NCBI GenBank assembly: GCA_004366205.1
Contig: SIRW01000053.1
Location: forward strand, 1-63,418
Reading direction: 5' to 3'
From: Actinomycetota bacterium
GTDB taxonomy: Bacteria; Actinomycetota; Acidimicrobiia; Acidimicrobiales; CADCSY01
DNA: 63,418 nt
Shown here: one piece after another, positions 1 through 7,370 of the stretch
Layout of the letters: every line of letters starts with the position of its first letter
Numbering within the stretch: the first letter of the stretch is position 1
Made by a program: the position numbers and the translations under genes
The notes under the pieces: model-generated
What the model was told of the DNA's origin: nothing
Databases searched by the model: none
The model's input: only the letters and a program-made list of their open reading frames with translations

Positions 1-189
1 TTTCCGGACCCTCCGCGTGCACATACGACGTCGAGCGTCCGGAAAGCGCCGGCGCCGCCGGCCCCACCCCGCTTTCCGGACCCTTCGCGTGCACATACGA
101 CGTCGAGCGTCCGGAAAGCGCCGGCGCCGCCGGCCCCACCCCGCTTTCCGGACCCTCCGCGTGCACATACGACGTCGAGCGTCCGGAAA
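1..189. repeat. Tandem array of a 45-nt palindromic repeat (3 units, period 72)
   Basis: Three 45-nt units lie at 1-45, 73-117 and 145-189, separated by identical 27-nt spacers. Each unit begins TTTCCGGAC and ends GTCCGGAAA, a perfect 9-bp terminal inverted repeat, and has the internal core CATACGACGTC. Units differ at only one or two bases. The array may continue upstream of the window. The same element recurs at 16106-16294 and, inverted, at 38276-38320, always between genes. The function is unknown; a hairpin terminator or a REP/MITE-like element are possibilities. Confidence 0.9.
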
Positions 190-235
190 GCGCCGGCGGG
201 CGGGAGGTGACTGCCGGTGGGCATCGGTCGCAGGA

Positions 236-241
236 TAGGTT
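236..241 (+). promoter_or_regulatory. -10 box TAGGTT, leaderless promoter
   Basis: TAGGTT lies 9 nt before the GTG at 251, matching the start-proximal TAnnnT pattern seen across the window. There is no Shine-Dalgarno sequence before that GTG. Confidence 0.5.
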
Positions 242-250
242 CGCCGGGTC

Positions 251-1156
251 GTGACTCCCCACCAGCCGCGCCCCCACCGCCTCACCCGGCGGTCGCTCCT
301 CGCCGGCGCCGCCGCGGCGGCCGTCCTCGCCGCCTGTGGGGACGGCGGCGCCGGGCCCGTCGCCGGGCCCGGCGAGAACGGCGACCGGCCGCCCGGCGGC
401 GACAGCGACGTCGGTGGGCTCGTGCGGATGTTCCGAGACGGGCTCGTGCCCGCGGGCCGGCCCGGCCGGCTGCCGTTCGCCCTGGCCGACGCCGCCGGCA
501 TCCCTCTCGCCAGCGGGCCCGCCCGCCTCCCCTATGAGGTGCTCGACGCCGGCGACGCGGTCGTGGCGGCGGGCGAGCTGGCGCGGCACGGGGCCGGCAT
601 CCCCCGGGCCTACTACCCGCTGCGGTTCGAGCTCGCCGAGGCGGGCGTGTACGACCTGCGGGTCGACCTGGGGGCCGAGGTGGCCGCCGCCGCCTTCACG
701 GTCGCCGAGCCCGGCGCCGTGCCGGGCACGCCGTTCCCCGGTGACCCGATGTTCTCGGTGCCCACGCCGACCGACGCCGACCCTCGGGGCGTCGACCCGA
801 TCTGCACCCGGCAGCCGGCCTGCCCGTTCCACGACGTGAGCCTCGACGAGGCGCTCGAGGCCGGCCGGCCGCTCGTGCTGCTCATCTCGACGCCAGCGTT
901 CTGCCCGACGGGCATCTGCGGCCCGACCCTCGACCTGCTGCTCGAGCAGGAGGGCGCAGCCGGTGACGCCGCTGTGATCCACGCCGAGGTGTACGACGAC
1001 GAGACCGCCACCCAGGTCGCGCCCGCCGTCGCCGCCGCCGAGCTGCAGTACGAGCCGAGCCTGTTCGTGGTCGACGCCGGGGGGACCGTGCTCGACCGCC
1101 TCGACTACATCTACGACGCCGACGAGCTGGCCGGGTCCCTCGCCCTGCTCACGTGA
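251..1156 (+). CDS. Secreted lipoprotein with thioredoxin-like domain
   Basis: This 301-aa protein has a twin-arginine-like signal (RR at residues 13-14, an Ala-rich core and a lipobox Cys near residue 29), so it is probably exported and lipid-anchored. A beta-rich region at about 60-155 is followed by a C-terminal domain with the pattern PLVLLISTPAFCPTGIC. C218 and C223 form a CX4C pair in the position of a thioredoxin/peroxiredoxin-type active site, and C185/C191 form a second pair. A role in extracytoplasmic thiol redox or metal delivery is an inference. The GTG start is supported by the TAGGTT box 9 nt upstream. The 3' end overlaps the convergent SCP2-like gene by 8 nt. Confidence 0.75.
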   Translation: MTPHQPRPHRLTRRSLLAGAAAAAVLAACGDGGAGPVAGPGENGDRPPGGDSDVGGLVRMFRDGLVPAGRPGRLPFALADAAGIPLASGPARLPYEVLDAGDAVVAAGELARHGAGIPRAYYPLRFELAEAGVYDLRVDLGAEVAAAAFTVAEPGAVPGTPFPGDPMFSVPTPTDADPRGVDPICTRQPACPFHDVSLDEALEAGRPLVLLISTPAFCPTGICGPTLDLLLEQEGAAGDAAVIHAEVYDDETATQVAPAVAAAELQYEPSLFVVDAGGTVLDRLDYIYDADELAGSLALLT

Positions 1157-1616
1157 GGGCGGGCTCGGGGAACTCGGTGGGGACGGTGCCGATGACCGCG
1201 AGCATCTCGACAAAGAAGTACACGCGGTTGAAGAACGCCAGCAGGTGCCCCTGCTCGAGGAGCAGGCGCCGGTACATCACGACCTTGCCGGCCTCGTAGC
1301 CAGCGGCGAGGTCCACGTAGGCGTCGCGGTCGCCGGCGAGCACGAACGTGGCGTCGCGGGCGGCGTCGGGAGCGACGATCGCCGCCTCGGTGCACGTCCC
1401 GCCCGAGAACCGCAGCAGGAGCGCGCGGTCCTGCAGCGCCTCGGGGTCGTGCCCGGCCCGCACGGCGAGCGCCACGCTGCCCTCGAAGCCTTGGCGGGCG
1501 TTGTCGATCCAGCTCCAGTACTCCTCGAGCTTGCCCGCCCGGTAGTCGGGGTCCGGCCCGCGGTTGACCGCGTCGCGCACCGCCTCGGCCCACTCCGGGG
1601 TCATGAACGCCGGCAC
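1149..1616 (-). CDS. SCP2-like sterol/lipid-binding domain protein
   Basis: This 155-aa protein resembles single-domain SCP2-like proteins. It has an alpha/beta N-terminus, a central stretch ending FVLAGDRDAYVDLA, and a C-terminal helix with the GYEAGKV region that usually lines the lipid cavity. No catalytic residues are expected. It starts 4 nt after the stop of the upstream R2-like oxidase gene and is probably translated from the same mRNA. R2lox proteins bind long-chain fatty-acid-like ligands, so a lipid-carrier partner is plausible. An alternative ATG lies four codons further in. Confidence 0.65.
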   Translation of the reverse strand: MPAFMTPEWAEAVRDAVNRGPDPDYRAGKLEEYWSWIDNARQGFEGSVALAVRAGHDPEALQDRALLLRFSGGTCTEAAIVAPDAARDATFVLAGDRDAYVDLAAGYEAGKVVMYRRLLLEQGHLLAFFNRVYFFVEMLAVIGTVPTEFPEPALT

Positions 1617-1620
1617 GCCG

Positions 1621-2583
1621 TCACCCCCCTGCCAGCTGGGGCGAGATCATCTGGACCATGCCCCGGATGTCGTCGGGCAGGTCGAAGCCGACGGTCACCA
1701 GCTTGCGGTTCAGCTGGGTGATCAGCATCTCCAGCACGGCGTCGCGGGTGAGGCCGAGCGGCTCGAAGTAGACGAGGCGGCTGGTGGTGCTGCTCATCAA
1801 CAGGATCGTGCGCAGCGTGTCGAAGATCTCGTTGAGCATCGTGGGATCGCGGTCGACGGCGTCCCGCAGGAAGCGCATGCCGCCCTGCACGTGCCGGGCT
1901 TCGTCGCGGGCGGTGGCGGTGAACCCCGTGTAGTACGCCGGCAGGAACCCCCGCCGCCGGGCGTAGCCGAGCGTGATCTTCATCACGGCCAGGGCGAGCA
2001 CGCCCTCGATCCACAGGAAGTAGTTGGTGGCGTACCGCACCCGGGCCCGCTCGTCGAAGGGGTTCCGGCGCAGCTCCTCGGCCTGGTAGGCGAGCAGCCC
2101 GAAGGGCCCCACGAACGTCTCGGAGATCCACTGGTACGAGGCGTCGAGGGTGCCCATGATGTCGCCCTCGAGGCCGACGACCTCCCGGTAGAAGCGGTCG
2201 AAGAACACGACGTGGCGGGCCTCGTCCTCGATCTGGCTCGAGATGAAGATCTTGTGGTCCTCGTCGCAGCCGACCATGAAGATCGGCAGCTCGATCTCGA
2301 CCTGGCGCTCGCCGTGGTGGAAGCCCGAGGCGATGGCGAGGAACGAAGCGCGCTCGTCCTCGGTCATCGCTTCGGTCCAGTCGGTCCTGTCCCGGGTGAA
2401 GTCGAGCTCGTTCACGTTCCAGCGCTGCCGGAGGTAGCGGTCGTAGAGCTCGAGGTAGCCGGGCAGGTCGCGCAGCCCGGAGTGGACGTACTCGAGCATG
2501 TCGTCGATGTGGATGTCGAGGATGCCCCGCAGCTGGGCGTCCTCCACCAGCCGGAAGGTGTCCGGCGCCAAGGTGTCGGTCAT
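1621..2583 (-). CDS. R2-like ligand-binding oxidase (R2lox type)
   Basis: This 320-aa ferritin-like di-metal protein shares the R2lox signature. All six metal ligands are visible: E92, E121, H124 (EARH), E193 (WIEG), E228 and H231 (EARH). It also keeps V95 and Y188, at the positions of the Val-Tyr ether cross-link described for Mycobacterium Rv0233-type R2lox. The segment DFTRDRTDW (61-69) also matches that group. The family uses a Mn/Fe cofactor and is not a canonical nucleotide-reductase subunit. No large R1 subunit gene is nearby, which supports R2lox over NrdB. A Shine-Dalgarno GGGGGAGG precedes the ATG. Confidence 0.85.
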   Translation of the reverse strand: MTDTLAPDTFRLVEDAQLRGILDIHIDDMLEYVHSGLRDLPGYLELYDRYLRQRWNVNELDFTRDRTDWTEAMTEDERASFLAIASGFHHGERQVEIELPIFMVGCDEDHKIFISSQIEDEARHVVFFDRFYREVVGLEGDIMGTLDASYQWISETFVGPFGLLAYQAEELRRNPFDERARVRYATNYFLWIEGVLALAVMKITLGYARRRGFLPAYYTGFTATARDEARHVQGGMRFLRDAVDRDPTMLNEIFDTLRTILLMSSTTSRLVYFEPLGLTRDAVLEMLITQLNRKLVTVGFDLPDDIRGMVQMISPQLAGG

Positions 2584-2604
2584 GTCCTCCCCCGATCACG
2601 GCGA

Positions 2605-2630
2605 CTGACGCCGCCGTCAGCACCAGGCTA
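2605..2630 (-). promoter_or_regulatory. Promoter and leader hairpin of the R2lox operon
   Basis: On the minus strand TAGCCT (2625-2630) lies about 42 nt before the ATG. Between them is the small hairpin CTGACG-gcgg-CGTCAG (2605-2620), followed by a strong Shine-Dalgarno. This is one of the few leadered promoters in the window. Confidence 0.4.
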
Positions 2631-2737
2631 CCGAGGTGGGCGGCGGTCTTGCCGGCGACGCAGGAACGGAGCGGGGTCGCGCCGAACCCCTGGCTGTGGC
2701 ACGGGACGCGACGGTGCCGGAGGACCACCCGCAGGCG

Positions 2738-4294
2738 ATGGGGCTCGACCCCGGCGTGCACGTGCTGGTCAGCCCCGACCCGGTCAACGACGCCCTGCGG
2801 CTGGCGCGCGCCGCCCGGGCCGACCTGGCCACCACAGCCATCGAGGCCGAGCTCGCCATCGACCGCCGCCGCCGCTGCCTGCGGGCCCGCACGCTGGCCC
2901 GCACCGCCAGCGAGGCGGGCCGGCTCACCGACCTGATCGCCGCCGGCGACCCGCAGGCCGACGACGCGCTGCTCGGGTGCGCCGAGGAGCTGCGGGCCCT
3001 CGCCGCCGAGCCCGACCTGCGGCCCCGGGCGGACGCGCTGCGAGCGGCCGCGGCCGAGGTCCAGCGCGCCGAGGCCGTCGTGGCCGCGGCGGCCGCGGCG
3101 CGGGACCGGGCCCGCGCCGCACACGCCGACGCGACCCGCCGGCTCGAGCACCACCCCGCCCGGGGAGCGGCCGCCGACCCCGATCGGGCGCGGCTGCTGG
3201 CGGCCCGCGTCCACGACGCCGCAGACACGGTGCGGCGCCTCGAGCAGGACCAGCCCGCGGCGCCGCCACGCGATCCTGGCGCGTCGCGTGAGCTGCACCG
3301 CGCGTCGGTGCAGCTCGAGGCGGCACGGGACCAGGCCGCTCGGCTCCGCCGGCGAATCGCCATCCGGCTGCTCCAGGGCGCCGGCGCCGGGCTCGTCCTC
3401 GCCGGGTTCGCGCTCGACAACGAGCTGTCGACCACCACGGTCCTCGCCGCCATGCTGCTCCCCGTGCTCGTGGTCGCCCTGGCGATGGCACGCGCCCGCC
3501 AGCGCGTGCGCGCCGACCTCGACGCCGCCGGCCGCGCCGCCACAGCCGTGGCCGTGCGGCTGTTCCCCGACGCCGTGCCCCCCGAGGCGATCGGCGCCGC
3601 CCCGGGGTTCGTCATCGATCCGCTCGAGCTGCACCAGATGATCGAGGAGGCGAACGAGGAGCACCGGCGGCGCCTGAACGCGGCGACGGCGGCGCTCGAG
3701 GAGGCCATGGCGGCGTGGATCGACCTGGCCGGCGTCCACGCCGACGTGGACACGCTCGACGAGGTGCTGGGGCTGGCGGCGGAGGTGGCCACGACGGCCG
3801 AGTCGCTGACGGCCGCGGAGGTGGCGCTGGCGACCGGCGACCGGGAGCGGGAGGCCGCGCTCGACGCCTGGCGCCGCGCCGTCGACGCCGCCAGAGGCGC
3901 GCCCGACAGCGCCCCCGAGCGGCTGCCCGTCCTCCTGGCGGGCCTGCGGGAGCGCCAGGCCCGGCAGCGGGTCGCGGCGGGGCGCCTCGATGCGCTGCGG
4001 GCCGCCGAAGCGCGCGCCGAGGCGCGCGCCCGGCTCGCCGAGCTCCTGGCCGGCCGGTCCCTCGGCGAGCTCGACCGGGCGGCCCGGCACGCCGCCGCCG
4101 ACGCCGACCCCGAGCCCGAGCCCCGGCCGCTGGTGGTGGTCGACGCCGGCGAGGGGACGAGCGCCGTCCGGCGCCGGGCCCTGCGCCGCCTGCTCGACGA
4201 CCTCGACGGGGCCCTGCCCGTGGCGGTGGTGACCAGCGACGTCACGGCCCCGGAGTGGGACCGGGCGAAATCAGCCGGTCAGCTGAAGGACTGA
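2738..4294 (+). CDS. Coiled-coil membrane protein, function unknown
   Basis: I do not recognise this family. From the ATG at 2738 the product is 518 aa. It is dominated by Ala/Arg/Glu-rich helices likely to form coiled coils (about 30-210 and 300-460). They flank one hydrophobic hairpin of two membrane segments (about 215-265; GAGAGLVLAGFAL and AAMLLPVLVVALAMA). A short alpha/beta tail (PLVVVDAGEGTS, then VAVVTSD) follows. The frame is open from 2636; ATG 2738 is preferred because GGAGGA lies 13 nt before it and the upstream residues have no family character. Its 3' end overlaps the convergent erpA by 16 nt. Confidence 0.6.
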   Translation: MGLDPGVHVLVSPDPVNDALRLARAARADLATTAIEAELAIDRRRRCLRARTLARTASEAGRLTDLIAAGDPQADDALLGCAEELRALAAEPDLRPRADALRAAAAEVQRAEAVVAAAAAARDRARAAHADATRRLEHHPARGAAADPDRARLLAARVHDAADTVRRLEQDQPAAPPRDPGASRELHRASVQLEAARDQAARLRRRIAIRLLQGAGAGLVLAGFALDNELSTTTVLAAMLLPVLVVALAMARARQRVRADLDAAGRAATAVAVRLFPDAVPPEAIGAAPGFVIDPLELHQMIEEANEEHRRRLNAATAALEEAMAAWIDLAGVHADVDTLDEVLGLAAEVATTAESLTAAEVALATGDREREAALDAWRRAVDAARGAPDSAPERLPVLLAGLRERQARQRVAAGRLDALRAAEARAEARARLAELLAGRSLGELDRAARHAAADADPEPEPRPLVVVDAGEGTSAVRRRALRRLLDDLDGALPVAVVTSDVTAPEWDRAKSAGQLKD

Positions 4295-4599
4295 CCGCAG
4301 CCGCAGGTGCGCTGGGCGTTGGGGTTGTCGATGGAGAAGCCCGCCTGCTGCAGGCCGTCCCGGTAGTCGAGGGTGGCGCCAGTGAGGAGCTGGGCGCTCG
4401 AGGGGTCGACGACGACCTTCACCCCGCCGAAGTCCTCGGTGACGTCGTCGGCGCCGACCTCACGGTCGAAGAACATCTCGTAGCTGAACCCCGAGCAGCC
4501 GCCGGGACGGACCGCCACGCGCAGCGCGAGCGCGTCGTCGCCCTCGGCCTCGATGAGCTCCTTCACCTTCGTCGCGGCGCTGTCGGTGAGGGTGATCAC
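4279..4599 (-). CDS. erpA: Iron-sulfur cluster insertion protein, HesB/IscA/ErpA family
   Basis: This 106-aa A-type carrier has the usual family length. The three cluster-binding cysteines are C35 (GGCSGF), C99 and C101 (TCGCGQSF). It receives Fe-S clusters from the SUF or ISC scaffold and passes them to apo-enzymes in the cytoplasm. The GTG start has GAGGAGG upstream, and a TATCCT box lies further back at 4631-4636. Its neighbours are a cysteine-rich SufR-like regulator and mrp, so this stretch is a small Fe-S homeostasis cluster. The ErpA versus IscA distinction cannot be made from sequence alone. Confidence 0.9.
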   Translation of the reverse strand: MITLTDSAATKVKELIEAEGDDALALRVAVRPGGCSGFSYEMFFDREVGADDVTEDFGGVKVVVDPSSAQLLTGATLDYRDGLQQAGFSIDNPNAQRTCGCGQSFS

Positions 4600-4668
4600 C
4601 TGTGCCTCCTCGTCCTCGGTCGCTCCTTCAAGGATAGCGGCGACGGGCCCTCGCCCCCCACCGCAAAC

Positions 4669-5355
4669 TCACCCGGCGGCCAGCTCGACCCGGCAGGGGT
4701 CCCGGTCGACGAGCGTGCGGAACCGCACGACGCGCCCGCCGCCGTGCTCCTCGACGAAGCCCTCGACCATGCCCCGGTGCAGGTGGCAGACGACCTCGGG
4801 GTGCGCCTGGGCGACCTCGCCGAACGGGCAGTGCGTGAAGGCGATCGTGGTGCCCTCGGCGTCGGTGGCCACGGCGGGGTCGAAGCCGAGGCGGGCGAGC
4901 TCAGCGGTGAGGGCTTCGACGCAGGGAAGGCGGCGCGTGCCGTGCGCCGTCGAGCGACCGAAGGACGCTCCGGCGGCGGCCACCTCGTCCTCGCCGGGGC
5001 GGGCGGCGGCGGCGACGTCGGCGAGCAGCGACGCCAGCACGGGGTAAGCGGGCGGCTCGAGCCCCAGGGACGGGGCGTCGGGCGCCGGGAAGTAGCGGTG
5101 CTGCGGGCGGCCCACCACCCCCCGGGCGTCGGCGCGCACCTCGAGCAGGCCGACCTCGCGCATGCGCTCGAGGTGCGGGCGGACCGTGTTGGGGTGCAGG
5201 CCGAGCGTCTCGGCGACGTCGGCGGTGCTCAGCGGCACCGGTGACCGCACCAGCTCGAGGTAGATGGCGTAGCGGGTGTTGTCGCCGAGGGTCTTGAGCA
5301 CCTCGAGCCGGGCCTGGGGTGCGGGATCCGCCGCGTGCTCGTGTGGGTCGGCCAC
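4669..5355 (-). CDS. ArsR/SufR-like HTH regulator with C-terminal cysteines
   Basis: This 228-aa protein has a winged HTH at about 20-85 (STADVAETLGLHPNTVRPHL is the recognition region). The C-terminal domain carries four cysteines, C145, C176, C190 and C221. That spacing resembles SufR-type repressors, which bind an Fe-S cluster and control suf genes. It is divergent from mrp and upstream of erpA, which fits an Fe-S sensing role. The GTG start follows a TAATCT box by 6 nt, so the message is probably leaderless. The cluster-binding role is inferred from cysteine pattern and context. Confidence 0.75.
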   Translation of the reverse strand: MADPHEHAADPAPQARLEVLKTLGDNTRYAIYLELVRSPVPLSTADVAETLGLHPNTVRPHLERMREVGLLEVRADARGVVGRPQHRYFPAPDAPSLGLEPPAYPVLASLLADVAAAARPGEDEVAAAGASFGRSTAHGTRRLPCVEALTAELARLGFDPAVATDAEGTTIAFTHCPFGEVAQAHPEVVCHLHRGMVEGFVEEHGGGRVVRFRTLVDRDPCRVELAAG

Positions 5356-5361
5356 ACCGCG

Positions 5362-5367
5362 AGATTA
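5362..5367 (-). promoter_or_regulatory. -10 box TAATCT for the SufR-like regulator
   Basis: TAATCT on the minus strand is 6 nt from the GTG at 5355. It is back-to-back with the mrp promoter, so the 39-nt divergent gap holds both leaderless promoters. Confidence 0.6.
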
Positions 5368-5382
5368 CCCGGTGAGCGCCGG

Positions 5383-5388
5383 TAGAAT
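5383..5388 (+). promoter_or_regulatory. -10 box TAGAAT for mrp
   Basis: TAGAAT lies 6 nt before the GTG start of mrp, with no Shine-Dalgarno sequence. Confidence 0.6.
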
Positions 5389-5394
5389 CCTCCC

Positions 5395-6579
5395 GTGGCC
5401 GACCGCCGCACGCCCCCGACACCCGAGGAGGTCATCGAGCTGCTGCGCGGCGTGATGGACCCCGAGCTCGGCAGCAACATCGTCGAGCTGGGCATGGCCC
5501 GGTCGGCGACGGTCGACGAGGACGGCGAGGTCACCATCCAGGTTGCGCTGACCACCGCCGGTTGCCCGCTGCGCGCCCAGATCCAGAAAGACGTGCGCAC
5601 CCGGGTCGAGTCCCACCCCGGGGTCACCCGGGCGCGCATCGACTGGACCGAGATGACGGCCGAGCAGCGCTCGGCGGCCATGGACCGGGCCCGGCGCAAC
5701 GCCGCCGAGCGGGCACCGGACACCGAGATCCCCGCCACGGCGCGGGTCGTGGCGGTGGCCTCCGGCAAGGGCGGCGTGGGCAAGTCGTCGGTCACCGTCA
5801 ACCTCGCCGCCGCCCTGGCCGCCCGGGGCTTCACCGTCGGCGTCCTCGACGCCGACATCTGGGGCTTCTCGGTGCCCCGCATGCTCGGCGTGGAGGGCCG
5901 GCTGCAAGGGACGGTCGAGGACACCGAGGGTGGCGAGCGCAAGATCCTGCCCATCGAGAAGCCCGTCGGCGCGGGCCTGCTGAAGGTCGTGTCGATGGGC
6001 CTGCTCGTCGACGACGAGGGCACGGCGCTGATGTGGCGGGGCCTCATGCTCAACCGGGCCGTGCAGCACTTCCTCGAGGACGTGCGCTGGGGACCCATGG
6101 ACTACCTGCTCATCGACATGCCGCCCGGCACGGGCGACGTGCAGATGGGTCTCGCCCGCATGCTGCCCCGGGCCGAGATGGTCATCGTGACCACGCCGGC
6201 GGTCAGCGCCCAGAAGGTGGCGATCCGGGCCGCCGACATGGCTCGGCGGAGCTACCTGCGGGTGGCCGGCGTGATCGAGAACATGAGCGCCTTCACGTGC
6301 GCGCACGGCGAGCGCTACGCCTTGTTCGGCGAGGGGGGTGGCGCGGCCCTCGCCGCCGAGATCGGCGCGCCGCTGCTCGGCCAGCTTCCGCTCGAGCCGT
6401 CCGTCGCCGCCGGCTCCGACGCCGGCACGCCAGTGGCTCTGGGTGCCGGTCCGGCCTCCGAGGCGTTCAGCGCGCTGGCGGACCGGATCACCACCGACGC
6501 CGTGCCTCCCGTCGAGATGGCCGGGTGCACGGCCCGCATCCTCGAGGCCGCCGAAGCGGCGCTCGGTCCCCCGAAGTGA
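5395..6579 (+). CDS. mrp: Mrp/NBP35-type P-loop Fe-S carrier (ApbC)
   Basis: This 394-aa protein has two domains. An N-terminal MIP18/DUF59 domain (about 10-85, with C57 in TTAGCPLR) is followed by a MinD-like ATPase with the deviant P-loop SGKGGVGKSS at about 123-132 and the switch segments DADIWGFS and DMPPGTGD. Mrp proteins bind and transfer Fe-S clusters using ATP. The C-terminal CxxC found in many relatives is here only C-A-H (SAFTCAHGERY), so cluster binding may differ. It is convergent with the sortase gene, 18 nt away. Confidence 0.9.
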   Translation: MADRRTPPTPEEVIELLRGVMDPELGSNIVELGMARSATVDEDGEVTIQVALTTAGCPLRAQIQKDVRTRVESHPGVTRARIDWTEMTAEQRSAAMDRARRNAAERAPDTEIPATARVVAVASGKGGVGKSSVTVNLAAALAARGFTVGVLDADIWGFSVPRMLGVEGRLQGTVEDTEGGERKILPIEKPVGAGLLKVVSMGLLVDDEGTALMWRGLMLNRAVQHFLEDVRWGPMDYLLIDMPPGTGDVQMGLARMLPRAEMVIVTTPAVSAQKVAIRAADMARRSYLRVAGVIENMSAFTCAHGERYALFGEGGGAALAAEIGAPLLGQLPLEPSVAAGSDAGTPVALGAGPASEAFSALADRITTDAVPPVEMAGCTARILEAAEAALGPPK

Positions 6580-6597
6580 CGCCCGCCCCGCCCGGGG

Positions 6598-7287
6598 CTA
6601 AGCCTGCTCGGGGCCCTCCAGGGCGGCGCGCACGACGTAGCGGTAGCGGGCCGAGCCCGGCGGGTGGCAGGCGAACAGGGTGGCGATCGCCTCCGGGCCC
6701 TGGTCGACGATGTGCAGGGCGCTGGGAGGCACGACCATGTGCTCGGTCACCCGGTAGACCCAGCGCACCCCGCTGATCTCGAAGATGATCGGGTCGCCGG
6801 GCTGGAGCTGGTCGATGTGGCGGAACGGGCGGGTGCGGGTGACCCGGTGCCCGGCGACGACCACGTTGCCGGTCTGGCCGGGCAGGGCCGTTCCCGGCCA
6901 GTGGGAGGGCCCCCGGTCGATCATGGTGAGCGAGATGCCCTGCCGCAGCGGGGCGGCGAGCCCGATGCGGGGGATCTCGATCGACCCGATGATCACGTCG
7001 GGATCGGCCTTGTACGGGTTGCGCGGCGGGTCGACCGGCGTGTTGGTGTTGGGCGGCGGCGGGGGCGGCGGCTCGGTGGTCGTGGTGCTGCTCGCCGGCG
7101 GCGCCGGGGCGGCCGCCGCGGCCAGGCTGTGGAAGTCGGGGACCTCGGCGGGAGGTGCCGCTGGCTCGCTCGAGCGGACGGCGGCGCCGGCGCCCAGCAC
7201 CACGAGGGCGAGGGCGGCGACGAGGAGGGCGGCGTGCGCCCGTCGTGTGCCCGGCTCGCGCTGGCTCCGCTGCCTCGGCTCGTCCAT
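6598..7287 (-). CDS. srtE: Class E sortase
   Basis: This 229-aa protein has an N-terminal membrane anchor (about 19-37), a Pro/Thr-rich linker (about 40-95) and a sortase barrel. Visible catalytic residues are the His in VVAGHRVTRT, the Cys in TLFACHPPG and the Arg in SARYRYVV. Class E enzymes cross-link housekeeping surface proteins to the peptidoglycan of high-GC Gram-positives. No substrate with an LAxTG-type tail was noticed in this window. The alternative reading as class D/F sortase is less likely given the actinobacterial context. Confidence 0.85.
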   Translation of the reverse strand: MDEPRQRSQREPGTRRAHAALLVAALALVVLGAGAAVRSSEPAAPPAEVPDFHSLAAAAAPAPPASSTTTTEPPPPPPPNTNTPVDPPRNPYKADPDVIIGSIEIPRIGLAAPLRQGISLTMIDRGPSHWPGTALPGQTGNVVVAGHRVTRTRPFRHIDQLQPGDPIIFEISGVRWVYRVTEHMVVPPSALHIVDQGPEAIATLFACHPPGSARYRYVVRAALEGPEQA

Positions 7288-7370
7288 CGCGTTCTACTTC
7301 TTCCCCGAGCGGCCGAATCCCTCCCCACCGTATCGGCAGGACGACGGTTCGGGTCGAGCGCGGATCCCGG

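Noticed and set aside
1-189. CRISPR array
   Set aside because: The spacers are identical to each other within each array and the repeats are 45-nt palindromes at a constant period. There are no cas genes, so this is tandem duplication and not a spacer-acquiring array.
17-238. 73-aa coding frame with a 24-residue repeat across the first array
   Set aside because: The 72-nt period is a multiple of three, so any frame yields a repeated peptide. It is Arg-rich and has no start signal; the DNA repeat explains it.
1621-2583. Class I ribonucleotide reductase beta subunit (NrdB)
   Set aside because: The DFTRDR segment and the Val/Tyr cross-link positions match R2lox, and there is no alpha-subunit gene nearby.
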